From positions 620,001-684,000 of the forward strand of contig NZ_LQZA01000001.1 of the NCBI RefSeq assembly GCF_001581925.1: a DNA stretch of 64,000 nt, in the 5' to 3' direction. Under the pieces are notes generated by a model. The model ran no database searches and was not told the origin of the DNA. It saw nothing but the letters and a program-made list of their open reading frames with translations. Origin of the DNA: Ferrovum sp. PN-J185. GTDB taxonomy: Bacteria; Pseudomonadota; Gammaproteobacteria; Burkholderiales; Ferrovaceae. The translations under genes and the position numbers were made by a program. Below are positions 44,637-54,605 of the stretch, one piece after another. Each line of letters begins with the position of its first letter. Position 1 is the stretch's first letter.

Positions 44637-47336
44637 ATGGACTACATTAATCAGCTTTTATCACGCTTAAATCCTCGCCAGCCAACAGCGCCAACGACGA
44701 ATCAACGTATTCATCGAGTCTTACTAGACGTCGCCGGTTCTGATATCGATATTGCTTTACGTCGCCTTGATACTTCCCTTGAGGGATTGCTCGATCGCGA
44801 AGTGGAAGAACGACTCGCTCAATATGGCCCCAATGCCATTGTTCATGAAAAACACAAAGGACCTGTCAAACAGCTGTTGTCCTACTTTAAAAATCCACTA
44901 AATATATTGCTGTTAATCTTGGCTGCTGTGTCTTTTTATTTGGGCGACAAAGAGGCTTCCTTAATCATTGTGATTATGGTGGCAGTGAGTATTGTGCTCA
45001 CCTTTGTACAAGAATACCGTTCCAGTAATGCTGCAGAACGCTTGCGGGCAATGGTTAGTACAACGGCCACGGTATTGAGGAAAGATCGTCGCAGTGGCGT
45101 TCCCGATGAAGTAAATCGTTATTTCAATATTCATCTCTCACCAGCTGGTCCACAACGACGTGAAGTACCGCTTGATACGCTCGTTCCTGGAGATATTATT
45201 CAACTGTCAGCAGGTGATATGATTCCTGCAGACGTTCGTCTTCTATCAACAAAAGATTTATTCGTTAATCAATCTTCCCTTACAGGCGAAGCCTTACCAG
45301 TCGAAAAGTTTGCTGGTCTTGAACAAGTTGAAGGAAAGGATCCGTTGCAATTTAGCAATATTTGTTTTATGGGTACAAACGTTGTCAGTGGGACAGCAAC
45401 TGCTGTTATTGCACAAACTGGATCACAAACTTATTTTGGTAGTCTTGCTCAAATGGTTGGACAGGCTAGACAGTTGACCAGTTTTGATCGGGGCATTAAT
45501 CAATTTACTTGGCTTATGATCCGTTTCATTATGATCATGACTCCTTTGGTATTTGTCATCAATGGTTTTACCAAGGGCGATTGGATGGAAGCTTTCTTAT
45601 TTTCAGTGGCAGTGGCGGTAGGGCTAACTCCTGAAATGCTACCAATGATTGTGACAGTAAACCTGGGTAAAGGCGCCCTTGCCATGTCACGTAAAAAAGT
45701 GATTGTTAAACGACTTAATTCTATCCAGAACTTTGGTGCTATGGATGTGTTATGTACTGACAAAACAGGTACGCTCACCCAAGATAAAATTATTCTTGAA
45801 AAACATGTAGATATTTACGGTCAAGAAAATGAAGATGTGTTGGAGTACGCCTATTTGAACAGTTTTCATCAATCGGGTTTAAAAAACCTCTTGGATGTGG
45901 CGGTGTTGGAATATGCAGGATTAAATGAACAATTAAGAACTGGTGTTAATTACCGTAAAGTCGATGAAATCCCCTTTGATTTTCAACGTCGTCGTATGTC
46001 TGTAGTGGTTGAAGGAAAAGGTCGTCATTTACTCATTTGTAAAGGTGCTGTGGAGGAAATATTTTCTTGTTGTACACAAGCTGAAGTAAATGGTGAACGA
46101 ATCCCCTTAAACCAAGAGGATTTAACCAAACTCATAGATATCACACGTGAACTTAATGAAGATGGTTTTAGAGTGATTGCGATCGCCTACAAAGAGACAG
46201 CACCTACGCCACAAACTTATTCAGTCAAAGATGAATCGGATTTAACTCTAGTGGGTTATATTGCTTTTCTTGACCCACCTAAAGACAGTGCCCGTGAGGC
46301 TATTGCAGCACTCAACCGACATGGTGTAGCTGTTAAGATTCTTACTGGTGACAATGATGTGGTGACCCGAAAAGTCTGTCGTGAAGTGGGATTACAAGTG
46401 GATAAGATCCTATTGGGTAACGACCTTGAGCAAATGACTGATGAGGAGCTCGCTGAAGCAGCTGAAAGTATTTCTGTTTTTGCTAAATTATCGCCCGCTC
46501 AAAAAGCCCGTGTTATTAAAGCACTTCACATGCGTGATCATGTGGTGGGGTTCATGGGAGATGGTATTAATGATGGTCCTGCACTAAAAGCTGCTGATGT
46601 GGGTATTTCTGTTGATACGGCGGTGGATATTGCTAAAGAATCGGCAGATATTATTCTCTTAGAAAAAAGCCTGATGGTGTTAGAGGAAGGGGTAATTGAA
46701 GGACGTCGTGTGTTTGGTAACATTGTTAAGTATATCAAGATGGGTGCTAGTTCTAATTTTGGTAATATGTTTAGTGTACTAGGCGCCTCTGCTTGGCTTC
46801 CTTTCTTGCCCATGCAAGCCATTCAAGTATTAACCAATAATTTACTCTACGATTTTTCTCAAACCGCGATCCCCACAGATAATGTGGATGATGAGTATAT
46901 TGCTAAGCCTCGACGCTGGGATATTGCCAATATTACCCGTTTTATGGTGATGGTAGGACCCATTAGTTCGATTTTTGACTATGCTACATTTGCGACCATG
47001 TATTTTGTGTTTAAAGCTAATACTGAAGCAGGTGCCTCGTTATTTCAAACAGGTTGGTTTGTTGAGTCACTCTTGTCGCAGACTTTAATTATTCATATTA
47101 TTCGTACCGGACGGATTCCTTTTATCCAAAGTCGTGCAAGTTTACCCATGTTTATCACCAGTATATTAATTTGTACTGTGGGTATCTGGTTGCCTTATTC
47201 TCCCTTTGCACACGCGCTAGGCTTTACTCCCTTACCATTGAGCTATTGGCCTTATATAATAGCCATTTTATTTGGTTATTTAATCTTAGCGCACCTGATG
47301 AAAACCTGGTTTATCCGTCGTTACGGGTTAAACTAA
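44637..47336 (+). CDS. mgtA: Magnesium-transporting P-type ATPase
   Basis: 899 residues, the MgtA/MgtB size. It shows the P-type features: cation N-terminal domain, actuator loop with LTGEALPVEK, the phosphorylated Asp375 in CTDKTGTLTQD, the nucleotide domain (KGAVEEIF), TGDNDVVTRK, and hinge GDGINDGPALKAADVGISV, with about ten membrane segments. It imports Mg2+ across the inner membrane. It follows a structured 5' leader and starts 4 nt after a GAGG site. The helicase gene begins 4 nt after its stop. Confidence 0.94.
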   Translation: MDYINQLLSRLNPRQPTAPTTNQRIHRVLLDVAGSDIDIALRRLDTSLEGLLDREVEERLAQYGPNAIVHEKHKGPVKQLLSYFKNPLNILLLILAAVSFYLGDKEASLIIVIMVAVSIVLTFVQEYRSSNAAERLRAMVSTTATVLRKDRRSGVPDEVNRYFNIHLSPAGPQRREVPLDTLVPGDIIQLSAGDMIPADVRLLSTKDLFVNQSSLTGEALPVEKFAGLEQVEGKDPLQFSNICFMGTNVVSGTATAVIAQTGSQTYFGSLAQMVGQARQLTSFDRGINQFTWLMIRFIMIMTPLVFVINGFTKGDWMEAFLFSVAVAVGLTPEMLPMIVTVNLGKGALAMSRKKVIVKRLNSIQNFGAMDVLCTDKTGTLTQDKIILEKHVDIYGQENEDVLEYAYLNSFHQSGLKNLLDVAVLEYAGLNEQLRTGVNYRKVDEIPFDFQRRRMSVVVEGKGRHLLICKGAVEEIFSCCTQAEVNGERIPLNQEDLTKLIDITRELNEDGFRVIAIAYKETAPTPQTYSVKDESDLTLVGYIAFLDPPKDSAREAIAALNRHGVAVKILTGDNDVVTRKVCREVGLQVDKILLGNDLEQMTDEELAEAAESISVFAKLSPAQKARVIKALHMRDHVVGFMGDGINDGPALKAADVGISVDTAVDIAKESADIILLEKSLMVLEEGVIEGRRVFGNIVKYIKMGASSNFGNMFSVLGASAWLPFLPMQAIQVLTNNLLYDFSQTAIPTDNVDDEYIAKPRRWDIANITRFMVMVGPISSIFDYATFATMYFVFKANTEAGASLFQTGWFVESLLSQTLIIHIIRTGRIPFIQSRASLPMFITSILICTVGIWLPYSPFAHALGFTPLPLSYWPYIIAILFGYLILAHLMKTWFIRRYGLN

Positions 47337-47340
47337 TGGG

Positions 47341-49290
47341 ATGATGAATGATATTCAATATTGGTTAAATGAAAATGGTCCTCTAGCACAAACCCTAGAG
47401 GGCTTTCGTGTACGTGAACAACAATTGGCTATGGCTAATACCATTGATCAGGCCATTACTGAAAAACAAGTGGTGGTGGTAGAGGCTGGAACAGGTACTG
47501 GGAAAACCTATGCTTATCTAGTTCCTGCCTTGTTGTCATCAGGTAAAGTGATTGTCTCTACCGGAACCAAAACCCTTCAAGATCAACTGTTTCATCGTGA
47601 CTTACCTTTTTTACGTGAAGTCATGAAGTTACCCATTAGTGTTGCTTTATTAAAAGGACGCGCGAATTATTTGTGCCATTATTATCTTGATCTGACCCTG
47701 ACAGAGGGGCGTTTACGGGATCGTCAGCAGGTTGATCAACTCAATGCGATTCGCGAGTTTGCCGGGGTTACGCAGACAGGAGATAAAAGTGAGTGTGTCA
47801 GCGTACCTGAAAATGCACTCATCTGGTCACAAGTGACCTCCACCAAAGACAATTGTCTGGGTCAAGATTGTCCTCATCAAAGTGACTGTTATGTTTTAAA
47901 TGCCAGAAAAAAAGCCGCGGCAGCTGATCTTGTGGTGGTTAATCATCATTTGTTTTTTGCTGACATTATGCTTCGTGATGAAGGAGCGGCAGAGCTCTTA
48001 CCTAACGCGGGAACAGTTATTCTTGATGAAGCACATCATTTGCCTGATGTGGCTACATTATTTTTTGGTCAAAGCCAATCAACTGCACAATGGCTTGAGT
48101 TGGGTCGTCAAATGGTGGTCGAGGGGGTAGCCCAACAATTGGTTCGAGAAGAGCTTGATAACATGATATTACCCATTGAAAAGGGACTGCGTGACATTAG
48201 GCTACTGTTTACTCAGCGTGATGGCAAGCTGACATTTCAGTCGGTATTATCTATTCCAGGTTTTGTTGATGGTGCAACACAGTTACTACTTAATTTAGGT
48301 CGTTTAAACACTTATCTGTCACCATTATCTGGTCAATCAGAAGGGTTTGATAAGATTATTAGTCAGTGGCAAAAAGCCTATCAGTTTTTCTCTTTATGGC
48401 TTAATCCAACCAATGATGAACCCGATGCCATTCGTTGGCTAGATTGTTTTACTCAATCACTTCAATTTCACTATACTCCATTGTCAATTGCCGACATATT
48501 TAAAGCGCAAATAGAGAGTCAGCACAAAGCATGGATTTTTACATCAGCAACCTTGTCCTTACGTGGAGACTTTTCTCATTTTGTTCGTGATATGGGCTTA
48601 GATGAGGCGTTAACGTTTTGTTGGGATAGCCCGTTTAATTACCCTGAAAATAGTCTTTTGTATGTGCCTACGGGCTTACCTCAACCTAATGAAGCTCAAT
48701 ACACAGAGGCGGTAATTGACTCAGCTAAACCAGTTATTAAAGCAAGTAAAGGACGTACGTTTTTATTGTTTACCACGCATCGCGCTTTGCAAGAGGGTGC
48801 AAAATTAATACGTGAGTGGTTAGATGATGAAGAATTGGATTTTACCTGCTTGGTGCAAGGTGAAAAAACCAAGATGGAGTTATTAGATCAGTTTCGTCAA
48901 TCTATGAATGGTATTTTATGTGCAACACATTCATTTTGGGAAGGCGTTGATGTAAAAGGGGAGGCACTGTCTTTGGTGGTTATTGATAAGCTCCCTTTTA
49001 ATCCTCCTGATGATCCAATTACAGCAGCACGAATTGATGCCATTAATCGAACAGGTGGTAATGCTTTTATAGAATATCAATTACCTAAGGCCGTCATTAC
49101 CTTGAAACAAGGGGCTGGACGTTTAATCCGTGATGAAGAGGACCGGGGAGTATTAATGATTTGTGATCCACGTTTAATTGAAAAATCCTATGGCCGTCGG
49201 ATATGGATGAGTTTACCCGCCATGAAACGGACCAGAAAGATTGAGGAAGTTTTACAATTTTTTGATATTAACTCGCTCTCTGTTGACTGA
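47341..49290 (+). CDS. yoaA: DinG/YoaA-family Fe-S DNA helicase
   Basis: 649 residues. Walker A EAGTGTGKTYAYL (about 48-60) and DEAH box LDEAHHLPD (229-232) flank the Fe-S domain with Cys112, Cys172, Cys177 and Cys183, the XPD-like arrangement. The C-terminal helicase motifs ATHSFWEGVDVKGE and LKQGAGRLIRDEEDRG are present. It is a 5'-3' helicase linked to replication-fork and lesion tolerance in E. coli YoaA. It is 4 nt after mgtA, and overlaps the end of convergent envZ by 23 bp. Confidence 0.9.
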   Translation: MMNDIQYWLNENGPLAQTLEGFRVREQQLAMANTIDQAITEKQVVVVEAGTGTGKTYAYLVPALLSSGKVIVSTGTKTLQDQLFHRDLPFLREVMKLPISVALLKGRANYLCHYYLDLTLTEGRLRDRQQVDQLNAIREFAGVTQTGDKSECVSVPENALIWSQVTSTKDNCLGQDCPHQSDCYVLNARKKAAAADLVVVNHHLFFADIMLRDEGAAELLPNAGTVILDEAHHLPDVATLFFGQSQSTAQWLELGRQMVVEGVAQQLVREELDNMILPIEKGLRDIRLLFTQRDGKLTFQSVLSIPGFVDGATQLLLNLGRLNTYLSPLSGQSEGFDKIISQWQKAYQFFSLWLNPTNDEPDAIRWLDCFTQSLQFHYTPLSIADIFKAQIESQHKAWIFTSATLSLRGDFSHFVRDMGLDEALTFCWDSPFNYPENSLLYVPTGLPQPNEAQYTEAVIDSAKPVIKASKGRTFLLFTTHRALQEGAKLIREWLDDEELDFTCLVQGEKTKMELLDQFRQSMNGILCATHSFWEGVDVKGEALSLVVIDKLPFNPPDDPITAARIDAINRTGGNAFIEYQLPKAVITLKQGAGRLIRDEEDRGVLMICDPRLIEKSYGRRIWMSLPAMKRTRKIEEVLQFFDINSLSVD

Positions 49291-50599
49291 GAGGGAACAA
49301 TATACGCACTTCAAAATGTTGTCCTGGATATTTTTTAAATTGTAGTGTTGCATTATGTAGCCGGACAATTTTATCTACAATAGCCAAACCTAAGCCTGTT
49401 CCTGGAATTCCTGTACGTGAATGATTCTTGCGTGTGAAGGGTTTTAACAAATGTGCTGCCTCTTCCTGTGTGAGTCCCTCACCGTGGTCAATGACGGATA
49501 GATAAACAAATTTTGAATCCTGAAAAGTTCTTAGAATGACAGGTGGTTTACCGTATCGTCTGGCATTTTCTACTAAATTAATAATAATCCGTTCAATGGA
49601 TTTAGGGTTCAACATAATGCTAGCAATATCTGGTGATAATTGGACGTCTATTGGTTGACCAGTGGAGGCAATATAGGCACTCACTTTGCGAACAATATAG
49701 TTGAGATCCGATTGGGTTAGCCAGTGCTCATTTTGAATACGCGCATAATCTAAAAATTGGTTTAAAGTACTGTCAATTTCTTCCAAATCTTGAATCATTA
49801 ATTCTGTATTTTTATCATCACCCAAATGGGATAGTTCAATAGCTAGTCGTAGACGAGACAGCGGTGTTCTTAAGTCATGGGATACCCCTGCTAACATAAC
49901 AGCTCTATTGGTTTCTACCTCTTCGAGGGAGTCTTGCATATCATTAAATATGCGCGATAGTGTGCGTATTTCTTCAGGGCCTTGGTGTTCTGGGACAGTA
50001 TTGGCAATTTGGCCTTTGGCAATGGTTTGCGCAGCTTCTGTGAGACGGTTAATGGGTTGAATGAGGTGGCGTACACCAAAAAATAGTCCAATTAGTGAAA
50101 GCAATACCAGGCAAAATAAGGCTATAGTCCAACGTACAGGGAAATCTGCATCAAAGGGGAGCCGTTCTGTTACATACCAATAATTTCCATGGTTAGTTAT
50201 CAGATAAATCCAAATTTTTGGAATGGTCTGACTGTCTGATATGTAGATTTTAGAGTCAGGAGAGACTTCTTTTTTTAACCGATTTTCTACGTAGACTAAA
50301 CGTTCTTGTTTTGCGGCAACCGCCTCAGGTGGAGGGGATAGTAGTTTGTCTGAAACAATCGTCGCATGCTCATTAATTCTTATATTTTCTATAAAATTAG
50401 GTCGTTGTTCATCATTGAGTAACCCTAAAGAATTAATGAGAGTTTTAATCTGATTAACACGATCGTTAACCAATCTATCTTGTAAGGGTTGAGTGTAAAA
50501 GCTTTGAATAACAAAAGTTGTAGCAAGCTGCGTAAGGATAACTAAAAATATAACAAATAACGCAGTTCTTCCAAGTAAAGACTTTGGTATGAATTTCAT
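49268..50599 (-). CDS. envZ: EnvZ-like osmosensing histidine kinase
   Basis: 443 residues. Two membrane segments (about 11-32 and 157-177) flank a periplasmic sensor; a HAMP domain (to about 225), the H box with His241 in AGVSHDLRTPLSRLR, and HATPase boxes (IINLVENARRYG, DHGEGL, GTGLGLAIV) follow. It phosphorylates the regulator encoded just upstream in the same operon; the ATGA overlap with ompR shows coupling. The stimulus is unknown outside enterics. Confidence 0.93.
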   Translation of the reverse strand: MKFIPKSLLGRTALFVIFLVILTQLATTFVIQSFYTQPLQDRLVNDRVNQIKTLINSLGLLNDEQRPNFIENIRINEHATIVSDKLLSPPPEAVAAKQERLVYVENRLKKEVSPDSKIYISDSQTIPKIWIYLITNHGNYWYVTERLPFDADFPVRWTIALFCLVLLSLIGLFFGVRHLIQPINRLTEAAQTIAKGQIANTVPEHQGPEEIRTLSRIFNDMQDSLEEVETNRAVMLAGVSHDLRTPLSRLRLAIELSHLGDDKNTELMIQDLEEIDSTLNQFLDYARIQNEHWLTQSDLNYIVRKVSAYIASTGQPIDVQLSPDIASIMLNPKSIERIIINLVENARRYGKPPVILRTFQDSKFVYLSVIDHGEGLTQEEAAHLLKPFTRKNHSRTGIPGTGLGLAIVDKIVRLHNATLQFKKYPGQHFEVRILFPLSQQRAS

Positions 50600-51327
50600 T
50601 GACTATCGTCTGGGACAAAAACGTAGCCAAAGCCCCACACTGTTTGAATATATCTTGGTTTACTAGAATCCACCTCAATTAAGCGACGTAATCTTGAAAT
50701 TTGTACATCAATACTTCGATCAAATACCTCATGCTCACGTCCACGAGCCATATCCATGAGCTTTTCTCTTGATAGGGGCTCTCGTGGATGAGTGACTAAA
50801 ACACGTAACAATGCATACTCACCACTGGTCAAGTTTACATCTCTTCCATCTTTGAATAGGGTACGGTTATTGAGATTAAATTCAAATGAGCCAAACTGAG
50901 TGGTGTGTTGACCTTCAGGTAAGATGGTGGGGGCTGCAGGTAAGCCGGTACTGGGTTGGCGACGCAATACAGCATGAATTCGTGCAAGTAATTCACGGGG
51001 ATTAAAGGGTTTGGATAAGTAGTCATCAGCACCCATCTCAAGACCTACTATACGGTCCACATCCTCTCCCATGGCTGTTAGCATGATAATGGGAATGGTA
51101 TTATTTTTACTGCGTAATTGTCGGCAAATAGATAAACCATCTTGTCCAGGTAGCATAAGGTCTAGTACCAAGATATCATAACGCTCTCTAGACATGGCAC
51201 GTTCAAGAGAGTTGGCGTCCGCAACCGCCTCAACTGAAAAACCTTGCTCAGATAGGTATCTTTTTAATAATTCTCGAAGACGCATGTCGTCATCGAGTAC
51301 AATAATTTTAGAGGCTTTTTTTTCCAT
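50596..51327 (-). CDS. ompR: OmpR-family response regulator
   Basis: 243 residues from ATG 51327; the ATG two codons upstream (51333) is only 2 nt from AGGA, whereas 51327 is 8 nt from it. Receiver domain: acidic pair DDD (12-14), phosphorylated Asp56 in VLDLMLPGQDG, and Lys in YLSKPFNPREL. The C-terminal winged helix shows REPLSREKLMDMARGREHEV and RYIQTVWGFGYVFVPD. It is the cognate partner of the kinase downstream and close to E. coli OmpR in layout. It is divergent from tsaB. Confidence 0.95.
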   Translation of the reverse strand: MEKKASKIIVLDDDMRLRELLKRYLSEQGFSVEAVADANSLERAMSRERYDILVLDLMLPGQDGLSICRQLRSKNNTIPIIMLTAMGEDVDRIVGLEMGADDYLSKPFNPRELLARIHAVLRRQPSTGLPAAPTILPEGQHTTQFGSFEFNLNNRTLFKDGRDVNLTSGEYALLRVLVTHPREPLSREKLMDMARGREHEVFDRSIDVQISRLRRLIEVDSSKPRYIQTVWGFGYVFVPDDSQ

Positions 51328-51376
51328 AGGCATTATCCTAACCTTTTTTTTATAATTCTATATATCAATTTGTAAC

Positions 51377-52090
51377 ATGAATAGACAGCACGTGAAATCT
51401 GACTCTCAACCCACATTATTAGCTATAGATACTGCTACCGAGGCGGGCTCTGTATGCTTATTTCGACATGGACAATATTATTGTAGCGATTGGCTAGGTG
51501 CCGATAAGCACGTTGAATCTGTCCTCTCTCACATTAAGGATATTTTAAAAGATAGTCATACTAAAATTGAAGAGGTAAGTGCCATTGTTTTCTCACAAGG
51601 ACCAGGGTCGTTCACGGGCTTACGTGCTGGCTGTGGTATTACCCAAGGTTTGGCTTTCTCTTTAGATGTACCGGTGATTGCCGTGCCAACCTTATTGATG
51701 CTGGCAGAGCAAGTGAATACACCAACCGTATTAGCGTTACTTGATGCCAGAATGGGGCAGGTTTATGGTGCTCTTTATAAAAAAACAGTTATCGATTGGC
51801 AAGAGATAATACCTACAGGTCTGTATCAACCGGATCAGCTCCCCGAACTACCCAATGAGGAAATATGTCTGGTAGGTAGTGGTGCCGATGGCTACGCTGA
51901 TCAATTGCGTTTAGTCTCTGGTAAACCTATACCCGTTATTTTACCCAATAAAATACCTCACGCTAAATGGTTAATAAAAATTGGTCTTCGTAAATGGCAT
52001 AGAGGAGAAGTATTACCCTCTCACGATGCATTACCAATCTACATTAGGGATAAAGTGGCATTAACAACAGCAGAACGACAACCTAAGTAA
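51377..52090 (+). CDS. tsaB: tRNA threonylcarbamoyladenosine biosynthesis protein TsaB
   Basis: 237 residues. The ASKHA fold start LLAIDTATEAGSVCLF and the signature SQGPGSFTGLRAGCGITQGL are clear. With TsaC, TsaD and TsaE it makes t6A37 on ANN-reading tRNAs. No strong ribosome site is seen before its ATG. Its TAATG junction with rimI shows 1-bp overlap, and rimI and the UDG-like gene follow as one unit. Confidence 0.94.
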   Translation: MNRQHVKSDSQPTLLAIDTATEAGSVCLFRHGQYYCSDWLGADKHVESVLSHIKDILKDSHTKIEEVSAIVFSQGPGSFTGLRAGCGITQGLAFSLDVPVIAVPTLLMLAEQVNTPTVLALLDARMGQVYGALYKKTVIDWQEIIPTGLYQPDQLPELPNEEICLVGSGADGYADQLRLVSGKPIPVILPNKIPHAKWLIKIGLRKWHRGEVLPSHDALPIYIRDKVALTTAERQPK

Positions 52091-52533
52091 TGAACTACAC
52101 GATAGACAAAATGACAGAACAACATCTGTCAGAGGTAATGGCCATTGAGCAAAGTGCTTTTACCCATCCCTGGTCATTACAAAACTTTAAGGATTCTCTA
52201 CGTTCAGGTTCTATTGGGCTTATCATGTATCAAGAGAGACTGAGTTTAGGCTATACAGTACTTATGCCTGTGATCGATGAGTTACATATCTTAAATTTTG
52301 CCATTACACCGCTAAAACAGCATCAAGGCTTTGGTCAGAAGTTATTAGAGGAAGTAATCGATTTTGCTCGTCAGCGCCATTTTAAGGATATTTATTTAGA
52401 GGTTAGAGAAGAAAATGTGACTGCCCATCATTTATACTTAACTAACGGCTTTACTGAAATAGGCAGAAGAAAAGGGTATTATCCGAAAGCTGGGGGACGT
52501 GAGGATGCGATTGTAATGAGGAAATACCTGTGA
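52090..52533 (+). CDS. rimI: Ribosomal protein S18-alanine N-acetyltransferase
   Basis: 147 residues. The GNAT fold has QHQGFGQKLLEEVIDFARQR as motif A and LEVREENVTAHHLYLTNGFT, GRRKGYYP and DAIVM, which are RimI signatures. It acetylates the N-terminus of S18. It overlaps tsaB by 1 bp and the next gene by 4 bp (GTGA). Confidence 0.93.
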   Translation: MNYTIDKMTEQHLSEVMAIEQSAFTHPWSLQNFKDSLRSGSIGLIMYQERLSLGYTVLMPVIDELHILNFAITPLKQHQGFGQKLLEEVIDFARQRHFKDIYLEVREENVTAHHLYLTNGFTEIGRRKGYYPKAGGREDAIVMRKYL

Positions 52534-53345
52534 ATAGAGAAGAAGCTCTACTGCGCGAATTACAACTCTGGTCCGTGTCAGAACGGATGCAAAATAACCA
52601 GTTACCTGTGATTTCTGGCAGTACAAACCCTTCAGCGATTTCTCCACCTCAATCAAGAGTAGAATCATCTATTGCTAATAGTCCTGTTATTACATCTAAA
52701 TTAAGGGTGGCTGAGCCAAAGACGATAGAAGTAAAGGCAGAAATAGCTCCCCCCCTTCCAGATAGCTTAAGTTTACTGGAGCGCGTAAATCAATGTAGAG
52801 CCTGTCAATTACATACAACACGCCAACAGCCTCTTATTGGGAAAGGACTTGATTCAGCCTCTTGGTTGATTATCACCGAATCTCCTAGTACTGAGGAAGA
52901 TTTACATAACCAGGTATCTTTTGGTAGTGCGGGGGAGTTACTACACAATCTATTGAAAGCAGTAGAAGTGATTCCTTTTACTGATACGTATCATACTTTT
53001 TTGGTTAAATGTCACCCAAGCCATAATCGCCCACCTACTTCCCAAGAATTTAACAGTTGTCGCAATCACCTGTTAAATGAAATCCAAACGTTACAACCTA
53101 AGGTAGTGGTATTAATGGGACGTATTGTTGCCAAATTGCTTTTAGAAGTCGATCTTCCTTTGGTTGATTTACGTAATAAAATTTATGAGTTTCATGGGAC
53201 TCCCACTATAGTTACCCATGATTTGGGTGGGATTTTACGTCAACCATTGGAAAAATCACGTGTATGGCGTGATTTTCTAACTGCTAAAAAACTGACTAAT
53301 CAATGTATTCAACGTGCCGATACCGTCGATAAAGCCAATACATAA
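52530..53345 (+). CDS. Family 4-like uracil-DNA glycosylase homologue with altered active site
   Basis: 271 residues from GTG 52530. An unstructured Ser/Pro-rich N-terminus (about 1-80) precedes the UDG fold. The four Fe-S cysteines are kept: Cys89-x2-Cys92 and Cys161-x15-Cys177. The catalytic motif usually GEAPG-x-EED reads TESPSTEED (116-124), and the HPS loop reads HDLGG (230-234). It is therefore either a divergent glycosylase or a non-catalytic relative. It occupies the place beside rimI where E. coli has holD upstream. It overlaps the end of the convergent lplT gene by 50 bp. Confidence 0.82.
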   Translation: MNREEALLRELQLWSVSERMQNNQLPVISGSTNPSAISPPQSRVESSIANSPVITSKLRVAEPKTIEVKAEIAPPLPDSLSLLERVNQCRACQLHTTRQQPLIGKGLDSASWLIITESPSTEEDLHNQVSFGSAGELLHNLLKAVEVIPFTDTYHTFLVKCHPSHNRPPTSQEFNSCRNHLLNEIQTLQPKVVVLMGRIVAKLLLEVDLPLVDLRNKIYEFHGTPTIVTHDLGGILRQPLEKSRVWRDFLTAKKLTNQCIQRADTVDKANT

Positions 53346-54600
53346 TACCACTTATAAACAAAGCCAATAATACAACGCTGGTATAGAAAGAGGCTTCATC
53401 TGGAAGAAGAACTCTTTGCTTAAGATGTTCGACACCAATTATTTTATAGAATTGAGTGAGTGGAAGATCCGCTTTAATAACCAAAGCATAGACTCCCATC
53501 ATTAAGAGAATACTAATGTTTTCATTAAAGTTTTGGACCGCAATGCTATGTCCAGCGCCCATAAGTTGATGGCCACGATGCTGAAGTAGGGCGTTCATAG
53601 GAACCACAAAAAAACCTCCCATTGCCCCAGCTAAAATCAACAGAAAGATTGCCATATGCCATTCATGGATGAATAACATACCAAATATGGCGAGCCCCAT
53701 AGCAATACCCACTGGAAGTACCTTAAGAGAATTTTCAAGTTTGATTAATTTTGCCGCGGCAATGGCTCCTAACGCGATACCAATAGCAGAGACTGCTGTA
53801 ATTTGTGTAGCACGCTCAAGATTAAAGTGTAATTGTAAACCAGCCCATACCAAGACAATAAGTCGTAATGTTGAGCCAACTCCCCAAAAGAGTGTTGTCA
53901 CAGCCAGAGAGACTTTACCTAGAGGATCGCACCACAACATTTTAAAAGACCGGGCAAAATCAATGATGATATAGAGTGGATTGTTATGTTTGAGTTTATG
54001 ATCCAGTTTTAATTTGGGGATTTTTAAATTAAATAGCGCCGCTAAAATATAAAGTACTAAAACGATTAATATCGAAAATTGCGGGCTATTTAACTTCGGA
54101 AACATTATTGATTCAAGGAAATGATTTAAGGAGTGAAAAGCCCAAAAATGATCATTTAAAATAATACCACCCAAGACTGCGCCCATAATGATAGCAAGAA
54201 CCGTTAATCCTTCCATCCAACTGTTCGCTACAACCAATAGTTCGGGCGGTAGATATTCCGTCAAAATGCCATACTTGGCTGGAGAGTAGGCTGCAGCACC
54301 TAAACCAACTAGAGCGTAAGCATAAAGTGGGTTAACACCAAAAAGCATGGCAAGACAGCCGAAAAGTTTAATTAAATTACTAATGAACATGACCTGCCCT
54401 TTAGGTAGGGCATCGGAAAATGCACCTACAAAAGGGGCTAACAGTATGTATGAGACAACAAAAAACTGCTGTAAGATTGGAACATACTCAGGTGGTGCTG
54501 ACAATATTTTCAACAAAGCAATAGCGGCAAAGAGTAACGTATTGTCAGCTAACGCTGATAAAAACTGTGCTGCAAGTATTGTATAAAAACCGATATTCAT
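53296..54600 (-). CDS. lplT: Lysophospholipid transporter LplT (MFS)
   Basis: 434 residues with about 12 hydrophobic segments. It starts MNIGFYTILAAQFLSALADN; LLAPFVGAFSDALPKGQVM and GLGAAAYSPAKYGILTEYLP are typical of LplT. LplT flips lysophospholipids inward for re-acylation; the acyltransferase Aas is not next to it. The C-terminal 17 codons are antisense to the UDG-like gene. It follows phoH by 5 bp in the minus-strand group arnD-like-bcp-phoH-lplT. Confidence 0.92.
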   Translation of the reverse strand: MNIGFYTILAAQFLSALADNTLLFAAIALLKILSAPPEYVPILQQFFVVSYILLAPFVGAFSDALPKGQVMFISNLIKLFGCLAMLFGVNPLYAYALVGLGAAAYSPAKYGILTEYLPPELLVVANSWMEGLTVLAIIMGAVLGGIILNDHFWAFHSLNHFLESIMFPKLNSPQFSILIVLVLYILAALFNLKIPKLKLDHKLKHNNPLYIIIDFARSFKMLWCDPLGKVSLAVTTLFWGVGSTLRLIVLVWAGLQLHFNLERATQITAVSAIGIALGAIAAAKLIKLENSLKVLPVGIAMGLAIFGMLFIHEWHMAIFLLILAGAMGGFFVVPMNALLQHRGHQLMGAGHSIAVQNFNENISILLMMGVYALVIKADLPLTQFYKIIGVEHLKQRVLLPDEASFYTSVVLLALFISGIMYWLYRRYRHVEYID

Positions 54601-54605
54601 TAAAC

